A stretch of DNA of 14,386 nt, taken from Candidatus Cloacimonadota bacterium (GTDB taxonomy: Bacteria > Cloacimonadota > Cloacimonadia > JGIOTU-2). This document shows, piece after piece, positions 1-7,300 of the stretch. The stretch covers positions 1 through 14,386 of the forward strand of contig DRBZ01000073.1 in the NCBI GenBank assembly GCA_011043895.1, read 5' to 3'. Positions within the stretch are counted from its first letter, which is position 1. Every line of letters begins with the position of its first letter. The notes below the pieces were generated by a model. That model saw only the letters and a program-made list of their open reading frames with translations. It searched no databases and was not told the origin of the DNA. The translations under genes were made by a program, and so were the position numbers.

Positions 1-207
1 CGGATCAGGGTGACAAAAGTATTTTATGTTAAATTTTCAGATTTACTGGAAAGTAATTTTCCAACCAAAATATATCGCAAACCCTTTATCTATATTAATC
101 CACAGAAATCACTTCCAAATTTTTGGGGGTATGCCTGATAGATAAGGTTTTATCTACTTGTAATAAGTGTATAGAGAAAAAATTAATTCCTTTCAGCTGG
201 TGTCCCT
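1..207. other. non-coding region downstream of the sigma-54 regulator gene
   Basis: This stretch follows the TAG stop of the response regulator gene and holds no credible gene. A 60-codon plus-strand frame starting at 123 runs into the regulator gene and has no recognisable content or ribosome binding site. Two small inverted repeats are visible: TGGAAA/TTTCCA at 47-63 with a 5-nt loop, and TAGATAA/TTATCTA at 139-156 with a GGTT loop. Neither is GC-rich nor followed by a T-tract in the minus-strand direction, so neither can be called a terminator with confidence. The end of the transcript may lie to the left of the window. Confidence 0.5.
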
Positions 208-1578
208 CTACTCTATATGATATTTTGATAATTTTCTATTTAAAGCCGAGCGCGATATATTTAATAATTGAGCTGCTTTGGTTTTATTTTTTTTTGCCTG
301 GTTGAGAGCTTGTCGTATCATTTCCTTTTCTTTTATCACAAGTTGATTAAGGTTTAAACTATCAAATTTAACCTTCTTTTGAGTTACTTTAAGATTTTTA
401 AAATGCTCAATTCTTAGAACTGATTCATCGCACATTATCAATGCTTCCTCTATCATATGTTCCAGTTCACGAACATTACCTGTGAATTCGTACTCAAGCA
501 GTGCATCATAGACTGCGGGATCAACCTTTCTGCAATAAGTTTTCCCAAATTTTGCTATTGAAATCCTCATAAAATGATCAATAAGAAGTGGGATATCTTC
601 TTTTCTCTCTTTAAGAGTAGGTAGGTGAATATGAAAGGTATTTAATCTAAATAATAGATCTTCCCTTAATTCATTATTTTTCACAGCATTCTCAATATTT
701 TTATTGGTAGCTGAAATTACTCGTGCTCTGAATGCTATTTCATGATTACTTCCAACTCTTCTGAAAGTTTTACCCTCCAAAACTCTTAGTAATTTAGTCT
801 GCATGTGTTTGGGCATCTCACAGACCTCATCCAAAAATAATGTTCCCTTTCCAGAGGTTTCAAGAAAGCCAGGTTTGTTTCTTATAGCACCTGTGAATGC
901 TCCTTTGTTATGACCAAAAAATTCACTTTCAAAAAGATTATCAGGTATCGATCCACAGTTCACATCAAAAAAGGGCTCTCTTTTCCTTGAACTTAAAGCA
1001 TGAATACCTCTTGCAACAAGTTCTTTACCTGTCCCGCAATCTCCAGTTATAAGTACCGAAGTGTCGTCTGTCTTAGCAACCTTTTCCATTAGTTCAAAGA
1101 TCTTATTGATTGCAGCACTATTTCCAATTATAACATCTCCTTCCCGTTCCAAGATACTAGAAACAAGATGGTTATGTCGGTCTTGTAAATCGTTTACTCT
1201 ATTTTGCAGATCAATAAATCTTCTTGTACGTTCGATAGCTCTTTTGAGGTCGACCAACCGGAAGGGTTTCGTGAAAAAATCAGAAGCCCCACTTCTTAAC
1301 GACTCGATCACACTATCCATATCACCGTGGCCAGTGATCATTATCACTTCTATCAAGGGGTATAATTGCTTAATCCTCTTAAGAACCTGGATACCATTCA
1401 TTTCTGGTAATTTAACATCCAACACAACGATATCACAGGTAATATTCTTTAGTATATTCAAGCCATCAGAGGGCTTCGCCGCTTTAAATACAGTGAAGCC
1501 CTGATTTGACAAATACTCCTCAATGCCCTCCCGATAATCCTTTTCGTCGTCCAGGATAAGAATCTTGAGTTCTTCCAT
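208..1578 (-). CDS. sigma-54-dependent response regulator (NtrC class)
   Basis: This is a 456-residue cytoplasmic two-component activator that would drive open-complex formation by sigma-54 RNA polymerase using ATP. Numbering from the ATG at 1578, the order is: receiver domain (about 4-120; acidic pair D10/D11, phospho-acceptor D54 in VVLDVKLPEMNG, conserved lysine in TKPF); AAA+ domain (about 145-385; P-loop GDCGTGKE near 179-186, sigma-54-contacting GAFTGA at 226-231, Walker B FLDE near 248-251, then an REDLLFRL segment); and a Fis-type helix-turn-helix at the C-terminus (about 425-456). The frame stays open to a GTG at 1614, but MEELKILILDD is the normal receiver start, so the ATG at 1578 is preferred. 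A 7-bp hairpin lies just before this ATG. The gene follows the degenerate receiver gene by 68 nt, and both probably share the sigma-54 promoter at 2031-2047. Its likely partner is the histidine kinase at 2253-4382. Cysteines occupy unusual positions in the P-loop (C181) and after Walker B (C253). The family assignment is firm; the regulon is inferred. Confidence 0.95.
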   Translation of the reverse strand: MEELKILILDDEKDYREGIEEYLSNQGFTVFKAAKPSDGLNILKNITCDIVVLDVKLPEMNGIQVLKRIKQLYPLIEVIMITGHGDMDSVIESLRSGASDFFTKPFRLVDLKRAIERTRRFIDLQNRVNDLQDRHNHLVSSILEREGDVIIGNSAAINKIFELMEKVAKTDDTSVLITGDCGTGKELVARGIHALSSRKREPFFDVNCGSIPDNLFESEFFGHNKGAFTGAIRNKPGFLETSGKGTLFLDEVCEMPKHMQTKLLRVLEGKTFRRVGSNHEIAFRARVISATNKNIENAVKNNELREDLLFRLNTFHIHLPTLKERKEDIPLLIDHFMRISIAKFGKTYCRKVDPAVYDALLEYEFTGNVRELEHMIEEALIMCDESVLRIEHFKNLKVTQKKVKFDSLNLNQLVIKEKEMIRQALNQAKKNKTKAAQLLNISRSALNRKLSKYHIE

Positions 1579-1579
1579 A

Positions 1580-1598
1580 GAGAAAGTCTGCCTTTCTC
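1580..1598 (-). promoter_or_regulatory. hairpin directly upstream of the regulator start codon
   Basis: In the minus-strand RNA, a perfect 7-bp inverted repeat (GAGAAAG / CTTTCTC, loop GCAGA) ends one base before the AUG at 1578. The purine-rich stretch carrying possible Shine-Dalgarno sequences (GGAGGAG and GGGGA) lies just 5' of the stem. Folding would either bring that GGGGA next to the AUG or hinder initiation. The pairing is seen directly; a role in translation control is inference. Confidence 0.4.
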
Positions 1599-1646
1599 CC
1601 CAACTCTCCTCCACCTGACCAGATAAGCCGAGCCAACAGTTTTAGT

Positions 1647-2003
1647 TTACGCATGTTGAGGTTGTTCTATATGTCTGATGGTATTCTGGAAATCAGACAA
1701 AGTATAAGGTTCATTAATGATCTCACATCCAGATTTTTTGATTACCGAGAAAGCCTCTTCTACATATCTATTCATTACCAAAATAGTACGCAAATACTTA
1801 AAATGATGATTGATATAGTTAATCAAACCGATATTCATGATCTTCGTTAGGCGTATTATAGCTTCATGGATATTCTCAGAATTTAATATCCTTACAGCTT
1901 CAAGGTCATTCTGTGCAGTAAAAACAGTATATCCTTGAGATCGAAAATATTCATTAATCTCATTTTTGCTTTCACTTTTGAAATTCACCAGCAAAATATT
2001 CAT
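1647..2003 (-). CDS. degenerate receiver-domain protein (pseudo-receiver)
   Basis: This stand-alone 118-residue protein aligns along its whole length with the receiver domain of the downstream regulator (MNILLVN, then SQGYTVFTAQ against NQGFTVFKAA, EAVRIL against DGLNIL, INEPYTLSDF against FTKPFRLVDL). The residues needed for phosphotransfer are missing: the acidic pair is N7-F8, the phospho-acceptor position falls in IIRLTKIM (R51/L52, no aspartate), and the conserved lysine before proline is E98. It therefore looks like a receiver fold that cannot be phosphorylated, perhaps acting by dimerisation or by binding the kinase or regulator. AAAGGAAA sits 7 nt upstream of the ATG and supports this start. 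It is the first gene after the sigma-54 promoter and is followed by the full-length regulator. The fold assignment rests on motif-level alignment; its function is unknown. Confidence 0.8.
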   Translation of the reverse strand: MNILLVNFKSESKNEINEYFRSQGYTVFTAQNDLEAVRILNSENIHEAIIRLTKIMNIGLINYINHHFKYLRTILVMNRYVEEAFSVIKKSGCEIINEPYTLSDFQNTIRHIEQPQHA

Positions 2004-2010
2004 ATCATCA

Positions 2011-2018
2011 TTTCCTTT
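2011..2018 (-). promoter_or_regulatory. ribosome binding site of the pseudo-receiver gene
   Basis: The minus-strand sequence AAAGGAAA lies 7 nt upstream of the ATG at 2003. If the sigma-54 promoter is used, the predicted transcript starts near 2020, so this site lies almost at the 5' end of a leader of about 17 nt. The promoter and the ribosome binding site thus fit each other closely. Confidence 0.6.
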
Positions 2019-2030
2019 AAGAATAGCAAC

Positions 2031-2047
2031 TACAATATTCGTGCCAA
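2031..2047 (-). promoter_or_regulatory. predicted sigma-54 promoter
   Basis: The minus strand reads TTGGCACGAATATTGTA. Compared with the established sigma-54 consensus (YTGGCACGrNNNTTGCW), every specified position matches except the C of the -12 GC, which is T. The -24 GG is at 2045-2044 and the -12 GT at 2033-2032, with exactly 10 nt between them. The expected transcription start is about 2020, 17 nt before the ATG of the pseudo-receiver gene. The site reads towards a gene pair that includes a sigma-54 activator, and palindromic repeats lie upstream at normal enhancer distances. Promoter activity is inferred from the motif and its context. Confidence 0.75.
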
Positions 2048-2110
2048 TTATGCTAACTTGCCTATCTGGGGTTAGTTATACAAATTCATTATTTTGACAT
2101 ATAATATTTA

Positions 2111-2130
2111 TTGTTCGTTTTCGGTCAATT
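2111..2130. repeat. palindromic direct repeat, copy 1 (putative enhancer site)
   Basis: This copy reads ttgttcgttttcggtcaatt on the plus strand and is identical over 20 bp to the copy at 2204-2223. The first 18 bp form an imperfect dyad, TTGttCG-TTTT-CGgtCAA, in which five of seven positions per arm pair. The flanking a at 2110 and t at 2129 extend the dyad by one more pair. Its centre is about 100 bp upstream of the predicted sigma-54 start. Its size, symmetry and distance suit the upstream activating site of an NtrC-class regulator; binding is inference. Confidence 0.7.
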
Positions 2131-2203
2131 ATATTGATTTATTTCAACATGGAAAAATCTCTAAATTGCTTAGTATAAATTGTTTAATGCGATTTATTGT
2201 AAT

Positions 2204-2223
2204 TTGTTCGTTTTCGGTCAATT
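2204..2223. repeat. palindromic direct repeat, copy 2 (putative enhancer site)
   Basis: This is the second exact copy of the 20-bp repeat, 93 bp from copy 1 and in the same orientation. It starts 30 bp after the histidine kinase stop codon in transcription order. Its centre is about 190 bp upstream of the predicted sigma-54 start. The 93-bp spacing is close to nine helical turns, so both sites would lie on roughly the same face of the DNA. The flanking bases differ from copy 1, so the match is confined to the dyad and the two bases beside it. Confidence 0.7.
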
Positions 2224-2252
2224 GTTGCGAAAATGTTACATTTATTGCGATG

Positions 2253-4382
2253 TCATTTTGTAAGAGCCTTAAATTTCAGATTAAAAGTAGTATATATACC
2301 TGGTTTACTTTCTACATCCACTTCTGCTTTCATCTCCTCAATTATCCCATATGATACAGATAATCCCAAACCAGTACCTTTATCCGGTTCTTTAGTAGTA
2401 TAGAAAGGTTCAAATATATGCTCGATATCCTTCTTAGGTATTCCAATCCCGTTATCAGTTATTTTTATAATTACGTTTTTATCCTTCGGATAGGTCGAAA
2501 TACTTATCAGCTTCTTTTCATTCACTTCATTAACAAACTTTTGCTCAATAGCATCCCTTGCATTTGAAAGTAAATTTAAAATTACCTGTTCGAGTTTAAA
2601 TTTATTTCCAAGAATGAAAGGAAGTTGCTCTGCTAGGGATATGTTAAAATTGATACCTTGATTTTCACACTGTGTTCGTATCATCGAAAGAGCTTCTGTA
2701 ACTACTGTATTTACATCAATCTCGTCATAAGTGATATCTTTTTGGTCGCGAGAGAATGTTCCAATATGATCGATTATCTGACGAATTCTCTCTATATAGG
2801 TAAAAAATTTATTTATCTTCTCCCGTAGATATTCATGTGAGATTTCTTGGTTTGATTTCATTCTTTCATTGATATTATCAATACCAAGGGAGATGAGACC
2901 GATGGGTTGATTTATCTCGTGTGCAATACCTGCCGCAAGCTGTCCAAGTGATTCGAGTTTTGATTTTTGAACGAGTAATTCTTGCTGTATCTTACGTTTT
3001 TTAACCTCATCATCAACCATGTCCTGCAGATCATCCTTAAGATTCATCAACTTCATTTCATTCTTCTTCAGATCAGTAATATCTATATCCATTCCCAATA
3101 TACCGATTGTATAACCTTTTTCCTTTAATGGAATTATTCTTGTATTGAAATATTTCTTCACGCCATCAATTTGAATTGAATATTCATCATTGATTTTCTG
3201 CCCATTGTAAGCACTCTCCCACCACATCTTCCATTTCTGTTTTAAGGTATTGTTAACTGCGAAATTATCAAATGGTAAGTCATCAAAACTTTTTCCAATC
3301 ATATTTCCCCAACGGTCAATTGAAACTTGACTTTGTAAGATTATTTGACCGTCAATATCACATGCATAGCAAGCTAAGGGTAAGTTGAGAATAATAGTTT
3401 GTAATAATTTCTTGCTTTTCTCAAGTTCATTCTGAAATTTCTTTTTTTCGTCGATATTTCGTGCAAAAATTAGCAATCTTTCCTGACCATCTATCAAATC
3501 AATCTTAGCATGAATATCCTGCCAGAAAAGAGTGCCATCTGCCCGTAAAGCCTCCCATTCAACATTGATGATTTCTCCTTCTTTCATCCTTTTTATAAAA
3601 TCTTTTGTTTGTTGAGAATGTGGCGAAATCATAGAAGAGGAAGATAGATCGTCTATTCTCATAGAAAGCAACTCTTCTCTTGTACATCCATATGTTTCAC
3701 AAGCACAGTCATTTACATCCACTATCTGCAATGTTTTAATGTCGTGGATAAATATTGATTGGGTCGATGTGTTGAAGAGCGTTTTGAATTTCTCCTCTTC
3801 TCTTAATCTTTTTTGTATCTCATTTTTTAATTCAACATTTTTCTTCTCAAGATCTTTGGTTTGATTATCTATGATACTCCCAATTTGATGTTTTTTTCTT
3901 CTTGATTGAAAAATGAAAAATACAATGGCTGTAATTATTAAAGAAAGTAAAATAATAGAGAACAATATTAGATCATTTTTTCTCTTTACTTTCAGTCGTT
4001 CATAATACTCTTTTAGGGGTATCACATTATCTGCATCATATCCAGCTTCTATTTTGTGCTGTGCAATCTTCTCAGAAATTGATGATAGCTTCTTGTAATA
4101 TTCTGAAGCTTCCCTAAATTCGCCTTCATCTTCATATATTAATCCTAATAAAGTATAAATCTGTTTTAGTTGATTCAGATTATTAGTTTCTTTTGCGATC
4201 CTTTCTGCTTTTAAAAGAGGAGATAATGCCTGGGTAGATCGCCCTTGTTCGAATTGTGACCTTCCAAAAATTATAAGAGAGTCAGCAAACGAGGAATTTT
4301 CCTCTGATAGTACGAAATCAACACACAGGAAACTCACAAGTAAAAATAATACTATACTTCTAATGACTTTTCCTGCATGCAT
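2253..4382 (-). CDS. TPR and PAS domain sensor histidine kinase
   Basis: This is a 709-residue membrane sensor kinase. An N-terminal hydrophobic signal-like segment (about 7-26) precedes a region resembling TPR repeats (about 33-105), a short linker and one transmembrane helix (about 138-158). A coiled-coil follows (about 170-195), then PAS domain 1 (about 197-312) and PAS domain 2 (about 322-440). The HisKA domain has phospho-acceptor H488 in GIAHEINQP. The HATPase domain has its N box around N603-D610, the DNGIGI motif at 643-648, the FEPFYTTK motif and GTGLGLS. It should autophosphorylate on H488 and pass the phosphate to a response regulator; the sigma-54 regulator downstream (1578-208) is the obvious partner. 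The TPR part is predicted to lie outside the cytoplasm and so may sense an envelope or peptide-related signal. The gene starts 12 nt after the C25 peptidase stop. No clear Shine-Dalgarno precedes the ATG, so translation may be coupled. Confidence 0.93.
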   Translation of the reverse strand: MHAGKVIRSIVLFLLVSFLCVDFVLSEENSSFADSLIIFGRSQFEQGRSTQALSPLLKAERIAKETNNLNQLKQIYTLLGLIYEDEGEFREASEYYKKLSSISEKIAQHKIEAGYDADNVIPLKEYYERLKVKRKNDLILFSIILLSLIITAIVFFIFQSRRKKHQIGSIIDNQTKDLEKKNVELKNEIQKRLREEEKFKTLFNTSTQSIFIHDIKTLQIVDVNDCACETYGCTREELLSMRIDDLSSSSMISPHSQQTKDFIKRMKEGEIINVEWEALRADGTLFWQDIHAKIDLIDGQERLLIFARNIDEKKKFQNELEKSKKLLQTIILNLPLACYACDIDGQIILQSQVSIDRWGNMIGKSFDDLPFDNFAVNNTLKQKWKMWWESAYNGQKINDEYSIQIDGVKKYFNTRIIPLKEKGYTIGILGMDIDITDLKKNEMKLMNLKDDLQDMVDDEVKKRKIQQELLVQKSKLESLGQLAAGIAHEINQPIGLISLGIDNINERMKSNQEISHEYLREKINKFFTYIERIRQIIDHIGTFSRDQKDITYDEIDVNTVVTEALSMIRTQCENQGINFNISLAEQLPFILGNKFKLEQVILNLLSNARDAIEQKFVNEVNEKKLISISTYPKDKNVIIKITDNGIGIPKKDIEHIFEPFYTTKEPDKGTGLGLSVSYGIIEEMKAEVDVESKPGIYTTFNLKFKALTK

Positions 4383-4394
4383 TACACGATTATT

Positions 4395-7300
4395 TTAACG
4401 CAGAAAGACCATTTTTCTAATTTCTTTAGAATCATCTGTTTCTACTTTCAGGAAATACACTCCATTTTCAACTAATTTACCTGAAAAATCTTTTCCTGAC
4501 CACTGAATCTCAAAATGCTGCGGCGCAAGTGAGTCATCCACCAGGGTTTGAACAAATTGACCTTTCAGATTGTAAATATCAATCCTCAACCTCTTCTGTT
4601 GCTGAATAGCAAATGAAATTTTACAACCAGGACCAAATGGATTTCTGAATGTAAGAATATATTCATTTGAATTGATAGGATCATCAATGCTATAAGGTTC
4701 AAAGAGAAGTTCAATCGGAATGCTGAGATCATCGACATTTGAAGCATTTGATATGAGGTCAAAGCTCGAAGAGAAAAGCTGTGTCGTATATCCTTCAGTA
4801 TTAAAAATCACCTGAATACTCTCAGACTGATATGGCAGTATAGACAGAGAATATGTATCAAAACCTACCCAGGTTGTGATGGGAGCTCCAGAAAGGTCAA
4901 AGAGAATATCTCCTGATGGAGTCATGTCATTATAACCGCAATAATCAGCAAATTGAGTTGCTTGATCAAGTTGATAATATGAAAGTAGTCCAGCGTCAAT
5001 TCCACGTATTGTCGTTATCATCTTTTCCTGAATTTCTTCAACGGGCAATGCAACAGTATAGAGTGCAAGCTCATCAATATACCCATTAAATTCATAGGTT
5101 GAATTTGCATAAGAACCCACCAAAATATCATCAGATGTAGAATGAATAGGTGATATGAATGGATCATTCCCTACTTCCTCTCCGTTTATATAAGAAATAA
5201 TAGAAGAACCATCAACAACAATCGCGAGATTGAACCATTCTCCATACGTAAGTGGATAAGAAATGATCTTTTGAAAATCTGAGCCATTGACATTCCTGAA
5301 TTTATAAAGGATTGAATTCATGTTCGGGATTGAGACAACAAAACTTAAATCTCCATTGATAAATCCTTTTGTCAGTACAAAACCTGGCTGAGAAACATTC
5401 TGCACATTTAACCATGCCATCACTGTGAATTCTGTTAATATATCAAATTCCAGCACATGGGGTATAGTCATAAATGTATTTGCTGAATAGAGGTTTGCAC
5501 ATTGATGTGAATTATTGATAAGTTCACAAACAAGTGTATCTGCACCAATGTTTTCAATTGTAAATGGGATTTCCACTATTCCCGTTTCTGATACTTCATA
5601 GTATATGGAGTCAGTTTCCAGTGCAAGTTTCGGAAGGTTAGTTACCGTAATACTTTCAATATAGATGAATTCTCCTTCGGGATTCTCAATAATTGCTTCT
5701 ATTGAGATATAATCGTTGTGAGGACAGGTCATAGATATCAGCGCATCAGTTGAAAATTGGATAGACTGATCAGGTAGCAGTCCATTTATTTGCAAAATTG
5801 GATCATAAATCTGAAGCTGACTTAGAGCACTATCAATTGTAAATGTTACACTATCTGCAGTTTGATTGCCGGCATTCCTCAGCATATAGGTCAATGATAT
5901 CTCTTCACCCGCATCCCACTCTCCATCATTATTACCGTTTTCATCACTCACCGAGAAAAATTCTATAATAACATAACTGCCGTCTGGTGGTATAAATGTA
6001 ACAGTCTGCATATATGGAGTATGATCTCTTGCTGTAATCGTTATTACACCATTTTGAGGTGAAGTAAGATTTTCGGAAAGATACAGATCAAAGCTTGATG
6101 TAGAAAATTCCATTTTGCCCACAAGCTCTCCATCAACAACGAGAGAAGCAATTCCTTCATCAATACTTGCTGTAATAGGAATTGAAGTAACATCATACGG
6201 AAAACTGATGTCATGAGTAGCTATGATCTCTGCAGGTTGACTTCGCCAGACTTGTAAGGTAGGATCACCAATGACATGAAATAGATTATATTGGTATTGA
6301 GTAAGATTTCCACCCCAGAATTGCTCCATTGACATCAAACCTTGTAAAAGAACCGGAGACATATAGCCATTAGTATTATATCCCCATCCGTTGATAAAAT
6401 TTTCCCACATAGAATCTATCATTCCTAATGTGAGATAATCATTGTATCCGCTCATTGAATTTCTGCATGCGCCAATTGTACTTACAGCACCGCCGTTTTC
6501 TTTTCTGAGAAACTCCTCGCAGAAACTTTCAAATGTAGCCGGATCACTATCTGTCTCACTATCGAACCACCCTGTTTGGCAGTTTATGCTGAATACCATT
6601 GGCAAAAGCTCTCCATTTGCAAGTTGCTGTACATTCCCGATATTATAGGCGGGATCTCCCCAACCAGCAGTATAACCATGATCCCTATGAACGAGCAGGA
6701 AAATACCTTCATTGATGGTATTACTTATATCAGTAGCATTTCCATCCCATGGGAATCCATTCACACGTAAAAGTTCGTTAGGAATTGGTTCGCCATTTGC
6801 ATAGTAACCATTATTATAATTAGTGGGATTAACTGAATCCTCAGTTACATAGATCCTTTCAGAATCATAGTTCTCAGTAAGTAAGAAATCTCTGATCTCT
6901 TCGGATGTTTTGATGAATCTCCTGGATTCATAGCCATCATGTTCATCATCCTGAAAATAACCAGCGTTCACCATTTCATTATAGAACGAAGCCTGATCAG
7001 GAGGATCCTTTTCGTATTGAATGATCTTGTTGATAACTGTAAATGCCTGAGTTTGATTATCAACTGAAATACGTCCATACCCTATATCCGGATGAAAATC
7101 TGCATCCATACACGCATAGGTTCTGTCTGTGCCCATGTAGCCACCAGAAACCTGATCTGGTTCGTAATTTGTTGGCACGATCTCTACATCACCCAAGAAT
7201 AGGACAAATGATGGAGGAAGCACCCAGGTTTCGTAGGCAATAAATAGATACGTATAGATGTACTGAGCTGTGCTGCCAATATCCTCAAGATATACAATAT

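Noticed and set aside
139..156. Hairpin TAGATAA-GGTT-TTATCTA downstream of the regulator gene, considered as a terminator.
   Set aside because: The stem is AT-rich and, read on the minus strand, is not followed by a T-tract, so it does not meet the pattern of a factor-independent terminator.
1061..1504. A 147-codon plus-strand open frame.
   Set aside because: It lies wholly opposite the regulator's receiver and AAA+ coding sequence, whose motifs are unambiguous; it is a shadow frame.
1579..1614. GTG at 1614 as the start of the sigma-54 regulator.
   Set aside because: It would add a 12-residue tail encoded by the purine-rich leader and hairpin, and the receiver fold normally begins at MEELKILILDD. 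It is kept as a possible alternative only.
2094..2354. A plus-strand open frame of 86 codons across the control region.
   Set aside because: It contains both enhancer-like repeats, which produce a repeated CSFSVN peptide, and runs into the kinase gene on the other strand. There is no ribosome binding site or family match.
3313..3351. CGGTCAA and TTGACCG in inverted orientation, resembling the half-sites of the 2111/2204 repeats.
   Set aside because: They lie inside the PAS 2 coding region, where they encode Asp-Gly-Gln and Ile-Asp-Arg, and the 25-bp gap does not match the 4-bp spacer of the true repeats. Chance is the simpler explanation.
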